64,000 nt of DNA from Tubiluchus corallicola (GCA_030141605.1 JAQGDQ010000004.1:1426001-1490000), one strand, 5' to 3'; shown: positions 39,901-50,944, counted from the stretch's first letter. Notes: generated by a model not told the origin, from the sequence alone. Program-made: numbers and translations.

Positions 39901-42900
39901 GCAAATTGTGATATTGGTGACAGAATACTAAGCTACACACAATTCATTGTAAAGCTGGCTCAGCTATGCAATATATTACCCAAAATAATTTATGTATTAC
40001 ATATAGAAAATCTTAGTACGGAACCACTGGCTTATTAACCACTAAACATTTCTTTTTAATTTCGCAGTATTGTTTCCATAATAACGATGCGCTTTGTTTA
40101 ATTTACTATTTTCATATACAAGTGATAATCAGTTGTTTTTATCACAACAATTGAATCTCTTAGGCTTATATACATACTTGCTTCATTTAGATTTACATGA
40201 CTGGCTTTAACTAAGAGTCGCCAAATTCAAAGGAAACAGGACTTCAGAATAACGCGTACCGGATTTACGCCTACGAAACTTCAATCAAAAAACCAGAGTT
40301 TTATGGTCGAAAAAAAGATCAAGACTTAACAAAGAAACCTCGTACCTTTACAGACAAGATACCACAGTCCACTAAGGAATCCACTTACAACATTGAGCAA
40401 AGTACCGTTCACGATAAAATCAGTTAAGAGTGGATGCAATTTTTATTATTTTTAAGCAAGGTTTTCATGCAACCGAAAAAACAACTACACAAAACTCCAA
40501 CAAGGTACACACAGGTAAATAATACAGAAGGTATGTAACGACAGCCTCGCTTTCGCACAAAGCTGCGTCGTGAGCTATTTTTGTCATACGTGACGTCACG
40601 TAACGCACCTGCCCACATTTCAGGTAGCAACAACAAATAAACACGCAGAGTCCTCTACCGGTAAAAAAATATGCAAAACTCGTTTGTTCATAAATATTTC
40701 TCTTGGTCTTGGGCCTGGGATGTTTTTGTCTAAAACCAAGATTTGTCTGAGACTTGACTAAGATGAGAAGTGAATAAAAGATGGTCTTATGGTACGTTCA
40801 GACATAGAGACTTCTCTTGCAACTTCTTTCAGAGAGAAGCTGCAGGTCGTTCACATGTTGTGCAATAAATTGTGAGAGAAGTCTACATCTGAATGCGCAT
40901 TATGTTTTGACTCGATAAGCTCATTATATCAAACAAGTTTAGAGTAAAAGGAACTTGTAAACAGTGAAATGAATTAAAAATTCTTATTAAGAAATAATTT
41001 GTGTTATCAAGTAAACAGTATTTTAATAACTGACTGGCACACTCTTCGACTAAATACAGTATCTAACAAAATAGAAACCAGAAATACTAAACCACTTTAC
41101 CACAGTTATCAATTAGTTGTACCAGTTACAGCCTGGTGTCCACACAATATTTTTTGTCAGTTTTTTTTAAATCTTGAGCTATTGGTGTACATAATGTGAC
41201 CTAGAGTACCTTCCAGCATTTTGAAATATCCAATGTAGCCACCAAGGCAGATAAACGGTGATATCTCTGCTTTCAATTTTCAACTTGTTGGCCAATGATT
41301 TAATAAATGATGAAAACTCAATTCAAATACCAAACATATGTATTATTATCACAGTTGATTCATTGCATTAGTACTAGTAACATAGCAAATCAAAATAAAT
41401 CAGTAAACTGAGCTAATGAAAGTAAGAAGTAAAGCAAATAAAATTTAGTTGATGATAGGTTAAGTTCAGTAAGTTGGCTAACTAATTAATCAGAACAAAA
41501 ATGGTATATTAAGCAGACTATTGCTTACTGTACAGGCAACTGTGGTAAATGCATTTGAAGACCCAGAACAGGCAAATAATTGCAACTCTGCTATGGATGG
41601 ATCATTGTTATCAATTTCAGCAAAAATGGCTTCAGATGATCTGGTATTACTAACATCGTCATCATTATAATGGTTTGGAGATGTCTGTTTATCTAAATAA
41701 TAAAATCAAAGTATGTGAACAAAACTTTATTATAAATTTATCTATAACATTTTGAACACTGTTAAAGACTTACAGTGCTTAATTAATTAAGTATTTAATT
41801 AAGTTTTTGCTACAGCAAATTCTTCTTGATTCTCATACAGTTATTTATTATTATTGGTATTATTTATTCTCTGCAAATATTTCGCTTAATGACTTGTTAT
41901 GCTTGAAAACTGGTTTTATCTGTTTTTCTTAGAGCATACTCTCCCTCTTCTCTTTGAGCTTCCTCTCTGTAATTTTCCCCTCCCATTTTTCCTACTCCGC
42001 AGTCCGTGCACCCTCTTGACTTGTCCTCACTGTCCATTACTCCACACAGTATCCCTTCCCAATTTTTTTATTCCCAGCATCTTCATCTCGCTAGATTTTC
42101 ATTAATTTTGTTTTTCTCACGTGCTCTCTCCTCCAGGTTCCTCAAGAGTATTCAAGGTAAATTAAATCACATTTTAGTAATTTTTTTTGGTTGATTCAAA
42201 CATTTAGAAGACTATTTAGACATTTTTGTTACTCGAAAGAGAACTTTCATTTTATCTTATCAGTTCTTACAATCCAAGCAAAGCTTATACCTTCAGACTC
42301 TTCCAAAAATCTAATAATACCATTGTAAAAGTTATCGAATGTTATAAATCCTGTTTCAGCTGGATCCATAAGTCTTACAAGTTGTAGTGGTACCATATTC
42401 TGAAATAATGAAGCAAAGAAAACCATAATTACTTATTAAATGGCAGTACTAAACTGGATACTACGAGTCACAAAGATAACTGTATGAACCACGTAATACA
42501 TCAATCAAATTATTAATTGACACGAACTTGAGTTGACTGCCCTCCAAACTAAAAATTGTTAATTCATTTACTATTACGTAACTATTACTATTACTATTAA
42601 GTTATAATTAGTTTTTGATGACCCTTGTCTGTGACACCGTACGGAAAGCAGAACATTTCACAGTTATACTAGATATTTCAGTTTATTTTTCAAACGTATA
42701 CACAATTGAAAATTAATAATAACACGTACTTTGTTTAAGCCTGCAGTGTTGTCGTCTTTGTCTTGAACATTTGTTTTTCCCGAAGTTTGATCAAAGAAAG
42801 ACAGTAAAAGCTTATTGAAGTACTTCGCAGAGACTAAACCAGTTTTTTCTTGGTCACAAACGTCGAACACGTCTCTCAGTTGTTCAAGACTTTCACTATC

Positions 42901-42903
42901 CAT
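24841..42903 (-). CDS. RAB11FIP3/4-like: Rab11 family-interacting protein 3/4-like (class II FIP; arfophilin / nuclear fallout family), complete gene
   Basis: Coding exons in 5'->3' order: 42730-42903, 42291-42399, 41529-41692, 34743-34975, 34348-34497, 33934-33990, 32288-32326, 30671-30803, 30165-30268, 28226-28316, 27960-28009, 27177-27396, 26102-26230, 25451-25588, 24841-24960. Every junction keeps frame, and the sum is 1911 nt, 636 aa, a length typical of this family. Residues 1-95 carry two EF-hand-like loops (DQEKTG and DPAETG). The middle is acidic and Ser-rich. Residues about 345-590 form a heptad-rich coiled coil (for example [32 protein letters not shown]). The C-terminus, [18 protein letters not shown], is the FIP Rab11-binding domain. 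In this family the protein dimerises, binds Rab11-GTP and Arf GTPases on recycling endosomes and supports cytokinesis. One extra in-frame exon may lie at 35794-35883. All introns read GT-AG except one GC-AG. The identity is based on remembered domain order and motifs and is strong; whether it is FIP3 or FIP4 is not resolvable, since invertebrates often have a single ancestor. Confidence 0.93.
31236..31914. mobile_element. pogo/Tigger-like MITE in a FIP3/4-like intron
   Basis: Left end CAGTAAGTCCACGCTTAATG and right end (reverse complement) CATTAAGTCTTCACTTAACG are imperfect terminal inverted repeats, and both ends are flanked by TA. Subterminal sequence is rich in TTAACGAC / GTCGTTAAG words, as in pogo-group ends. 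There is no transposase frame in the 679 bp between, so it is non-autonomous. It lies between exons 32288-32326 and 30671-30803. Confidence 0.75.
32288..32326 (-). CDS. 39-nt micro-exon of the FIP3/4-like gene
   Basis: Strong acceptor CTTTTTTCAG|TCCTGC and consensus donor GCTAG|GTAAGTG bound 39 nt, phase 2-2, encoding roughly [13 protein letters not shown]. It joins in frame to 30671-30803 (acceptor AATTGTAG|TCAG), giving ...[15 protein letters not shown]. Both flanking splice sites are excellent. It is too short to be seen by ORF length. Confidence 0.8.
   Translation of the reverse strand, partial: SCESKVVLKCIS
33637..33840. repeat. 102-bp tandem duplication in a FIP3/4-like intron
   Basis: Units 33637-33738 and 33739-33840 start GAACTAAAATACCC and end ATCTCTGCAT. 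One substitution was seen (GCAATTAAAA against GCAACTAAAA). It lies just 3' (in gene direction) of the 57-nt exon 33934-33990. No coding meaning is apparent. Confidence 0.95.
33934..33990 (-). CDS. 57-nt basic cassette-type exon of the FIP3/4-like gene
   Basis: Acceptor AATAACAG|GAAAGG and donor CCAAG|GTATAT bound a 57-nt exon, phase 2 at both ends. Read in the frame imposed by its neighbours it gives a highly basic peptide containing [11 protein letters not shown], a shape often seen at basophilic-kinase or 14-3-3 sites. Its length is a multiple of three, so it can be skipped. It is supported by splice signals and phase, not by homology. Confidence 0.65.
35794..35883 (-). CDS. Possible additional 90-nt exon of the FIP3/4-like gene
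   Basis: On the minus strand an acceptor (AAACTAG|GCT) opens a 30-codon frame ([20 protein letters not shown] and ten more residues, ending HYPWIE) that closes with donor GAG|GTCAGT. It is phase 0 at both ends, matching the phase-0 junction between exons 41529-41692 and 34743-34975, so it can be included or skipped without changing frame. I see no family motif in it, and the donor is only fair. It could be a cassette exon or chance. Confidence 0.4.
40587..40602. promoter_or_regulatory. Palindromic CRE (CREB/ATF-type site)
   Basis: TACGTGACGTCACGTA is a perfect 16-bp palindrome containing the full CRE TGACGTCA (40591-40598). It lies in a locally CpG-richer stretch inside the large FIP3/4-like intron. 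It could mark an internal promoter or enhancer; function is inferred from the motif only. Confidence 0.5.
40793..40899. repeat. Short imperfect foldback element
   Basis: Left end TACGTTCAGACATAGAGACT and right end (complement) ATTCAGATGTAGACTTCTCT pair through TTCAGA(C/T)(A/G)T and AGACTTCTCT. There is no coding content. It looks like a roughly 107-bp MITE remnant in the 6.5-kb FIP3/4-like intron. Confidence 0.55.
42730..42903 (-). CDS. FIP3/4-like coding exon 1 (start codon, first EF-hand-like loop), proximal copy
   Basis: The exon encodes 58 residues beginning [23 protein letters not shown] at 42901-42903 is in good context (CACAATGG). A longer upstream frame exists (ATG at 42988-42990), but it lacks family character, so the internal ATG is preferred. 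The loop [12 protein letters not shown] has Gly at loop position 6 and Val at 8, as in an EF-hand, but Tyr instead of Glu at 12, so calcium binding is doubtful. The donor AAA|GTACGT (phase 0) joins 42291-42399. The exon lies inside a 1.5-kb tandem duplication and an identical copy is at 44234-44407. Confidence 0.88.
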
Positions 42904-44233
42904 TGTGAAACACCAAATAACATACCCGGTGTTCAAGTTACTAGAGTTCAAAAACAAAACCCAACATCGCTGTCGAACTATCAATGTCAACAGAGCACAA
43001 GGGTTTCTCCTTCCGCGTTCAGCTTCTGTTCGCTGCCAAATAGTTCTAATGGCTTCACTGAATGTAAATTATCATACGAAATCATCATCAAAAATTGGTC
43101 AGTAAAAGAAAATGGCGTGCTAAATGCTGAATGTTTCTAAAGTAATTATAGTCTGAGTTGTAGGCAGGCCGATAAACTGGCTATTCATTACGATGATCGC
43201 GTTAATACCAGGAAATATGACCCACTGAGTTAACAGAGCTTTGCTAACTAGTGAGCTCGCGCTTCTTTGGTCTCTGTAGTAAACTGACTTTGCGTAACGG
43301 TTTTACCATGTATGCCCACAACTACGGGCACAAGCTACAGTATACTCGTACACCGTACTCCTACAACAATGAGAAGAGGACGTGAACGCACTACACTCTT
43401 ACAACAATGGCCAAATGAATCTTATAGTAATTATAGTTGGTACGCTTTCTATACACCCAAACTATTAATCGAGTAGGCTACTAATTACAACGAATTAACA
43501 TACACTGACACACAAAACTGAATGAATTCAGATCCAAATCCGCGAGCGTAACACCGTGATCGTGTTTACACTTGATGCCCAGTGCCTTTAATTGATCCAT
43601 TGACAGAGGTCACTATTCACATCACCACTTTCAAGGCCCCTATCGAAGATGCCTACCCTACGAGTTTCCTGTGTCCAACCATCCGCGTTTGTGAGTAAAG
43701 ATGAATTAAAGTTGAATGCTCTTATTTTCACATTTTGGGTCAGGACTATCTTGGGCACGAGACATTTGGGCACCAATAAAATGTAATGTTATATCTAGTT
43801 TTTTATTTTTGTTTATTATATTTTTAATGACTCATTATTTTACTAATTCCCACAACATTTTTTAAAAAAATGGTTGCTTCACTAAATTAAAAATATGCAG
43901 TAATATACAACATAACAATCAATACTCAATTGACTTTGCACTTCCGGGGTTTCCATTTTTATTCAGTAGTATGTGTTGTTTTTAAAATCAACAAGGCAGA
44001 AAGACACCTCGAGTTAGCACTTTATTAAAACATGACAATATTTTATTTCAAAAAACACGTTATCATCACGTGTACTATTACGTAACTATTACTATTACTA
44101 TTAAGTTATAATTAGTTTTTGATGACCCTTGTCTGTGACACCGTACGGAAAGCAGAACATTTCACAGTTATACTAGATATTTCAGTTTATTTTTCAAACG
44201 TATACACAATTGAAAATTAATAATAACACGTAC

Positions 44234-44407
44234 TTTGTTTAAGCCTGCAGTGTTGTCGTCTTTGTCTTGAACATTTGTTTTTCCCGAAGTTTGATCAAAG
44301 AAAGACAGTAAAAGCTTATTGAAGTACTTCGCAGAGACTAAACCAGTTTTTTCTTGGTCACAAACGTCGAACACGTCTCTCAGTTGTTCAAGACTTTCAC
44401 TATCCAT
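44234..44407 (-). CDS. Duplicate of FIP3/4-like coding exon 1 (distal copy)
   Basis: This reads the same as 42730-42903, offset by 1504 bases, with intact ATG (44405-44407), EF-hand-like loop and GTACGT donor. It has no acceptor of its own in front of the ATG, as expected for a first exon. A transcript starting here could splice directly to exon 2 (42291-42399) and skip the proximal copy, giving the same protein. It could be an alternative promoter and first exon, or a result of collapsed or duplicated haplotypes in the assembly. Confidence 0.75.
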
Positions 44408-45580
44408 TGTGAAACACCAAATAACATACCCGGTGTTCAAGTTACTAGAGTTCAAAAACAAAACCCAACATCGCTGTCGAACTATCAATGTCAACAGAGC
44501 ACAAGGGTTTCTCCTTCCGCGTTCAGCTTCTGTTCGCTGCCAAATAGTTCTAATGGCTTCACTGAATGTAAATTATCATACGAAATCATCATCAAAAATT
44601 GGTCAGTAAAAGAAAATGGCGTGCTAAATGCTGAATGTTTCTAAAGTAATTATAGTCTGAGTTGTAGGCAGGCCGATAAACTGGCTATTCATTACGATGA
44701 TCGCGTTAATACCAGGAAATATGACCCACTGAGTTAACAGAGCTTTGCTAACTAGTGAGCTCGCGCTTCTTTGGTCTCTGTAGTAAACTGACTTTGCGTA
44801 ACGGTTTTACCATGTATGCCCACAACTACGGGCACAAGCTACAGTATACTCGTACACCGTACTCCTACAACAATGAGAAGAGGACGTGAACGCACTACAC
44901 TCTTACAACAATGGCCAAATGAATCTTATAGTAATTATAGTTGGTACGCTTTCTATACACCCAAACTATTAATCGAGTAGGCTACTAATTACAACGAATT
45001 AACATACACTGACACACAAAACTGAATGAATTCAGATCCAAATCCGCGAGCGTAACACCGTGATCGTGTTTACACTTGATGCCCAGTGCCTTTAATTGAT
45101 CCATTGACAGAGGTCACTATTCACATCACCACTTTCAAGGCCCCTATCGAAGATGCCTACCCTACGAGTTTCCTGTGTCCAACCATCCGCGTTTGTGAGT
45201 AAAGATGAATTAAAGTGAATGCTCTTATTTTCACATTTTGGGTCAGGACTATCTTGGGCACGAGACATTTGGGCACCAATAAAATGTAATGTTATATCTA
45301 GTTTTTTATTTTTGTTTATTATATTTTTAATGACTCATTATTTTACTAATTCCCACAACATTTTTAAAAAAAAAAATGGTTGCTTCACTAAATTAAAAAT
45401 ATGCAGTAATATACAACATAACAATCAATACTCAATTGACTTTGCACTTCCGGGGTTTCCATTTTTATTCAGTAGTATGTGTTGTTTTTAAAATCAACAA
45501 GGCAGAAAGACACCTCGAGTTAGCACTTTATTAAAACATGACAATATTTTATTTCAAAAAACACGTTATCATCACGTGTA

Positions 45581-46550
45581 TCACAAAAACACTAAATAAC
45601 TGAAATGCGCGTGGCAGCAAAATCTATTCGCACCAAAATCACTCTAAATATTCACCGAACGCTTGCTGTGCTTTAGGAGAAACCGACCTTGAATGCGTTG
45701 TTTAGTTCTTTAGTTGCCAATACTAGCTGCCAACTTGAAAACAACCAGTTAGATGTTTAGATGTTTTATATCTTACATGACAATGAATAATCAGGCACTG
45801 AACTAGGACTCCCATTTAAAACTACCGTCCTAGGCAGCATGATTGTACAACACGTTGGACGTTGTGCCTTGGCGCTGGCGCCCAAATGGGCCGTGTCCAA
45901 CTTTCTCGTGTCCAAATGTCATGTCCACATTTGCTATTGATCAGCAGAAATTTTGTAATAATATGTTATAATGAATTCTGCATCGATTGACAGAGTTGGG
46001 TATTTAATCCCCAAATTTGAATTTAAGACGGACCAAATGGCCACGCCCAAATGTTTTGTCCCCTTCTGAAAGTGGCATCACTTGTAAAGTTGCTTTTTCG
46101 ATCAATTGAGCGTTCCCTCTAGCAGTCCTGTTTTCCAAGTCAAATTATGATCGTGGAACTAACGATTACTAATTTTCTTATGTTCTGTTATTGTTATGTC
46201 ATACTATGTTCATGCTATTGTTAACTAAACTAAAATATCTCTTACATTTTCAATCAAAAGAATGCGTTCCGGATCATACTGGCATGCCGATTGAAGTTCA
46301 TGTCTAGTTTAACAAACATATGCTCAGGTTGGTTGTCACTCTTATGTCACTCTCATGCTCTTGTCATTCTTTAAGCGTGCTTTACGAGTTTCACCTCGGA
46401 AAAGCCCAGTAATTGTTTTTTTGGTAGTTGTTTACTAGCTACAGCCTTTAGTCCAATTACAATCTTGACTTGCTGTTTTTCGTCCAAGCTGTCTGAGTAA
46501 TTTTCGTCATTCATTAACGGCTGGAGTCCGCCTGTGCCCAAGAATCCATC
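45581..46550. other. Spacer upstream of the duplicated FIP3/4-like promoter
   Basis: Noncoding. Variants of the phrase CCCAAATG...CGTGTCCAA recur at about 45880-45925 and 46030-46065, and again inside the duplicated unit near 43740-43775 and 45240-45280, suggesting remnants of a common repeat. No exon is seen. Confidence 0.4.
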
Positions 46551-46588
46551 AGGGAGAGGGAGAGGGGGATGAGGGGAAGGAGAGAATT

Positions 46589-46678
<90 letters not shown>
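46551..46678. repeat. GA microsatellite abutting the LINE 3' end
   Basis: Impure GA/GGGA sequence becomes an uninterrupted (GA)n run from about 46605 to 46678 and stops exactly where the LINE 3' sequence (minus strand ...AATAATAAATAAT) begins. Confidence 0.95.
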
Positions 46679-46682
<4 letters not shown>

Positions 46683-47092
46683 TTATTATTATAATTCTTT
46701 ATTTTTAAAAACTATGTACAGAATACATTCCCTCTATTTGTAGGGATATGTTTAAAATTTCTAAAAGCATTTACAACGTATTAAACCTATTCACATATAT
46801 ATATAATTTAGAATCCAACGCATGAGACACGTTGAACGACACCGATCATATACAATAGACATAGTTACAAATTATAATCCAACACTACATACATACATAA
46901 TAAAAGATAACGAACACATTTTAATACTTAGTAACAAAAATTTACACACATCATACACAATGAAAAACAGCGAGTACAATCATAATAAACATAATTACCA
47001 ATTCTAATGTAAATTCACATAATCATAAATAAAAACAAAACAGCATATAGAAAACACGACGAGAGTTTAAAATTTCATCACCAACAGACTGT

Positions 47093-47878
47093 TTATATAC
47101 GGGCGAAAGACGATAGGAATTCATCCGAGATAAGATTTGCAAAAGCATTTATAGCATTATTATCCCGGCTAGAGAAAACATAGTCCGAATCTAACGTAGG
47201 CAGAGTGCTAATAAAATCATTTCTTTTGGCTTTGCTTACTGATGTACATTCAAATAATAAATGATGTACAGACTGAGGGCTTAATAAGCAGTTACATGTA
47301 CTATTAGGAGCCTGCCCAATTTTGTACAAAAATTCCTTAAAATTTCTCTGCTTAAGTAATAAACTGAAAGCTAAAACTTCTAATTTTCTCCTGCCCAAAG
47401 AGACGGGGAATTGCATGGGCGTATTAAAACCTTTTATCGGGTTAATACTGGTGTTAGTACATTGGTACTTGTGGCGGCATCTATTTGTCCACATATGCAA
47501 CACATAATTGTCAATGTCACTTTTCTTGTATTGAAACGTAGGTGGTGGTAAAGATGCTATATCCGTGTTACGCCAGTTTATATCTTTACTGATTTTTAAA
47601 AATTCGCATGTATAGGCTAGTAATTGAAGTAAAAAGTGATTATGATCAAGATGAGGATTTGCATGACTATTTATCAAGTGTAATTTGACAATATCATCAT
47701 TTGAGGCAGATAGTACTTTCAGGATAAATTTTGCAGCTACACTTTTAAAGATTATGTCGAGAGGTGGCAGACCACAGATCAACTCTAATTTTTCACGAGA
47801 CGGGTGAAAGTTACAGCCTGTTCCAGTTTTCATAACATCATATATAATATCATCAAAGAAGCTATGGTTGCGCACCAT
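47093..47878 (-). pseudogene. LINE ORF2 C-terminal domain, longest intact reading frame
   Basis: An open frame of 261 codons downstream of the RT of the same LINE. Near its end it carries CNCLLSPQSVHHLLFEC, the Cys/His cluster typical of the ORF2 tail in several non-LTR clades, and ends in SSFARI before the stop. It is separated from the RT frame by stops between 47879 and 48035. It is part of the degenerate element, not a host gene. Confidence 0.8.
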
Positions 47879-48034
47879 ACAAAATTATAGGTAGAATAAT
47901 CGTTTTAAAGAGCAAGATTACAGTACGGAGACTAAAACCTTTGTAGAGGGTACATTTTCGTTTGATTTGTAACCATCTATACCATGCTTTTTTCCTGACG
48001 ATATTGATTTGTAACTCAAAAGACAACTGCTTGT

Positions 48035-49224
48035 CTATAAAACATCTAGCACCCTACTGCTGTGCACGTAATTAAGCTTTGATTCCCGAATGACATTTTG
48101 GTTTTCCATGCCAAAAGGTAAAACCTCAGTTTTATCAGGTGAGCAGTTAATAACCTGTCTCCATTTTCTACACCAGATATGAAGCCTATCACAGCACTGC
48201 TGTCTTAAGTTCACTACATCTGTATCTGTAGAACCCGATGCAAGGATTATGCCGTCATCAGCGTATTTGAAAGAATCAACCCTCGGCAGAGTCAATATTT
48301 GTTTAAACATATCTGACACATGGAAAATGAAAAGTAAAGGTGAGACAACCAAAGCCTGGGAAACCCCAATCTTACAGTCATATTCACATGAAGTATAACT
48401 TCCAAGTTTAATACATACTTTTCTATTATAAAGAAAATATTTGAGTAACCCTAACATCTTTCCCTGGATAGCAGCAGAAAGAGCCGAAAAACAAGACCGT
48501 CTAACCAGATACTATCGAACGCACGTTGAAAATCGCAACAGATCGCCAGAGATGGGATTTCCTGTAATTGATTTTCTTGTATACTGGAAATTAAACGCAC
48601 TAAATACCGCCCGCAATTGTTTTCAGGCATGAATCATTCTTGTTCTTTGTCGATAAGTCCATTTTCGAGCATAAATTTCTTAGACGGTTTGTAATTAGCC
48701 GTTCTGCAAGTTTTCCAAAATAAGATGATATTGTTATTGGCCTAAAACTTCCAGGATCAGTATAAGTAGCTTTATTTTCTTTTTTGATAAAGATGACTTT
48801 AGAGTGGCACCATACCCAGATACCTCGTGTCAAACAAAGGTTACATAAATGTAAAAAACCGCTTTGGCCCAAAAACCAAGATGATTTATCATTAACCATC
48901 ACTATCAACGCTTTTACCAAATATGGGAGTCTCTTTGATAGCTGAATTTAAATCATTCATGCAAAAGTCAGAGTTAATTTCCTGGGGTTCCTTGCTAAAG
49001 TCATCAATACCAGTTATACTGTGTTCAACAAAAATGTGCCATCTATCATCGATATTTGCGTCGTGTACATGTTCGCCACTGAGAAAGCTTTCATATAGAA
49101 CTTGGCATAGATCGTTTGGATCAGTGTGAACAGGCTCTATGTGAATCAGTAATGCAATATCCGACTGGTTTGCATTAGCAAAATTTTTTTTGTACGATTT
49201 CCAAAAAAGGCTGCCTTGCGACAC
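48035..49224 (-). pseudogene. LINE reverse transcriptase, frameshifted
   Basis: Three overlapping or adjacent frames (49224-48892, 48920-48600, 48457-48035) together carry the fingers-palm order of a non-LTR reverse transcriptase: SFRPITISSYFGKLAERLIT in the middle and KYADDGIILASG with downstream WRQVINCSPDKTEVL at the end. Frame breaks lie near 48900 and 48460-48600. The YADD catalytic box itself is intact. Confidence 0.85.
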
Positions 49225-49699
49225 ATTTAATTTAGCGCATTTTTCTTATATCCCTTTATCAGCTGCTAATTTGAGTTCTTGATCAAAAATTGATTTTGCC
49301 TCGATATATAGGTTTTTATTTGTGAAGTTAGATATTTTCAGATACTCTTTTCTATAATGACGAACTGCATTTGATAACATTGTTAGATTTTGCGTCCAGA
49401 ATGGTTTTGAGTGAGCACAGATTACTTTCTTCAGTAACGTTTTTTCGTTCGCTTGACCTATTAAGCTCTTGAATATATTCCAAACTTCCCAAGGATCTTG
49501 CAAGAGTATAGCTGCATAGCTGCATAGCTGCGTTTATATGTGGAAAATACATACGTATTTCCTTTTCCAAAACACCGCTCCAAGCATGCCAATTACTATT
49601 TTTGAAATCAAACACAGTTCGCGCTCTGGGTGATCTATTGTGTCTGGGTGGAAGTGATATAACAGAGTTTACAACAAAATGACCCATTAGCGGTGCACC

Positions 49700-50340
49700 A
49701 GAAAACAATTCTGTATATCTATCAACATTTTGCGTAGTTCTAAATGAGGTTAATTTGTGTTAATAAAATAATGTCAATAATGCTTTTACCGTTTACAGAG
49801 CAAAAAGTCTCAGTAAAAGGCGCTGTAGGTGTAACAGGGTAATTGCTGGGCCAAATAAAATTATTTAAAAGACCGCCTAGTTCATTCGTCTTTACATCCC
49901 ACGTGAAACTTTTTGCATTAAAATCACCCGTTGCTATTACGCCATCTAAACCATGGGTTTCAACATAATGGCAAGCTTTAGCTATTGACTTTAAAACACT
50001 TTGCCTATGGGAAGAAGATTGGGCAGTACATATATTGAGGCAATGATAAATTTAAATTCAAAAAGTTTTACTAAAACCCACACTGAGTCGGTATAGTCAT
50101 CCTCAAAGTGTTCCAAGCGACAGCTGGTTAATCCATTTTTAACAAAGATAGCACAACCACTAGTAGCTGTGTTTCTAACTTTAACATATTCATGATAATT
50201 GATTAAAGATACTTCTTCACGTTTAACCTTAAGTTCCTGTACAGCAACAATGTCAAAATTTCCACTGTTTACATAATTATCTAAGGCCCGTTTAGATCTA
50301 GCTGAGAAGTAATTTATATTGATTTGACATATCTTAAAAT
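49700..50340 (-). pseudogene. LINE AP-endonuclease domain, frameshifted
   Basis: Starting after a conserved FKICQINI segment near 50335, the minus strand reads through LDNYVNSGNFDIVAVQELK (catalytic Glu context), GCAIFVKNG and a D-x-S-V-W-V segment. Further on, in another frame near 49930, comes GVIATGDFNAKSFTW (the GDFN motif). The SDH block was not located. Frame breaks prevent function. Confidence 0.75.
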
Positions 50341-50351
50341 TGTTGAACTGA

Positions 50352-50934
50352 TTACTGAACGTTATTACCAGATAACCGTTTCACCTCTGCTTGGTACTTC
50401 GGGCAGTTGCTTCTGGCCTCGTGGTCCCCTTTGCAATTGGAGCACTTCTTTTCGTTGGAATCACAGTCTGATGTATTGTGCTTGCCAGATACCTCACACC
50501 ACAGTTCTGTTACACCATTTTGAGACGTGTCAAAATTCTGGCACTTGAAGCACCGTAGCGGTTTTGGCTTGGTGACAAACTGTTCCACACCACAAATTAG
50601 TTAACCGATGGCTATTCCTTTCCTTTTGGCTTCATTCAACATGTCCGCACTACTGAATTTCACTTTTACGGCAGTCATTGGTTTACCACTTTTGAACTTG
50701 AAACCTTTTATAGCTGCATCATAATCAAATTGCTGGACATCATGCGGGATTTCATCTCTGTCATGCTGGGATCACAGTCTCGTACTAGACCTCAGAATTG
50801 CATCTTAGGTTTTCTCGCATTCGTATTATCACCTAGAAAACATGGCCGCCATTTCTGAAGAATGTCGTTTGCTGTTTTGGTGTCCGGAAGTTGCACTTGG
50901 ATTTTTCCAGTTGCCGTCCTGAAAGCTACTTCAA
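50352..50934 (-). pseudogene. LINE ORF1 (gag-like) C-terminal part with zinc knuckles
   Basis: 50800-50934 encodes VAFRTATGKIQVQLPDTKTA and NDILQKW, a typical gag-like ORF1 stretch. 50352-50588 encodes zinc knuckles (CFKCQNFDTSQNG, CEVSGKHNTSDC, CSNCKGDHEARSNCPKY). The frame is broken between them near 50590-50790. Immediately upstream, at 50935, sequence switches abruptly to a GA/CT microsatellite. Confidence 0.75.
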
Positions 50935-50944
50935 AGAGAGAGCG

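Larger units (their letters stand above)
34976..41528 (-). other. 6.5-kb intron of the FIP3/4-like gene
   Basis: This separates exon 41529-41692 from 34743-34975. It holds the possible 90-nt exon 35794-35883, an unassigned open frame on the plus strand (36751-36996), TA/CA microsatellites (37246-37375, 39238-39250), the CRE palindrome at 40587-40602 and the foldback at 40793-40899. The size and the local CpG near 40550-40610 would allow an internal promoter, but no start exon was identified. Confidence 0.5.
42571..45580. repeat. 1.5-kb head-to-tail tandem duplication carrying the FIP3/4-like first exon and promoter
   Basis: Copy 1 is 42571-44074 and copy 2 is 44075-45580. Both begin CTATTACGTAAC and end ACGTTATCATCACGTGTA. 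The only differences I saw are one missing base (AAAGTTGAATG near 43713 against AAAGTGAATG near 45215) and a T/A homopolymer length change (near 43855-43870 against 45358-45376). A two-base TA microhomology is at the junction. Each copy contains the start exon and about 1.1 kb of upstream sequence. Confidence 0.95.
46679..50934 (-). mobile_element. Decayed non-LTR retrotransposon (LINE) with ORF1 and endonuclease-RT ORF2
   Basis: Read on the minus strand. 50934-50350 is the C-terminal part of a gag-like ORF1 (DTKTANDILQKW, then CCHC-type knuckles CFKCQ... and CSNCKGDHEARSNCPKY, 50352-50588). 50340-49700 is an AP-type endonuclease (IVAVQE, GCAIFVKNG and GDFNAKSF near 49920). 49224-48035 is a reverse transcriptase (FRPITISSYFGKLAERLI, YADD box in FKYADDGIIL). 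47878-47093 is a C-terminal domain with a C-x-C...H...C cluster. There are multiple frameshifts and stops, so it is not active. The 5' part of ORF1 is missing. Domain order fits the jockey/CR1/Tx1-like groups; the clade is not resolved. Confidence 0.9.

Noticed and set aside
42815-43140. Plus-strand 96-codon frames, duplicated at 44319-44644
   Set aside because: They are antisense shadows of FIP3/4-like exon 1 and its upstream region; the duplication makes them appear twice.
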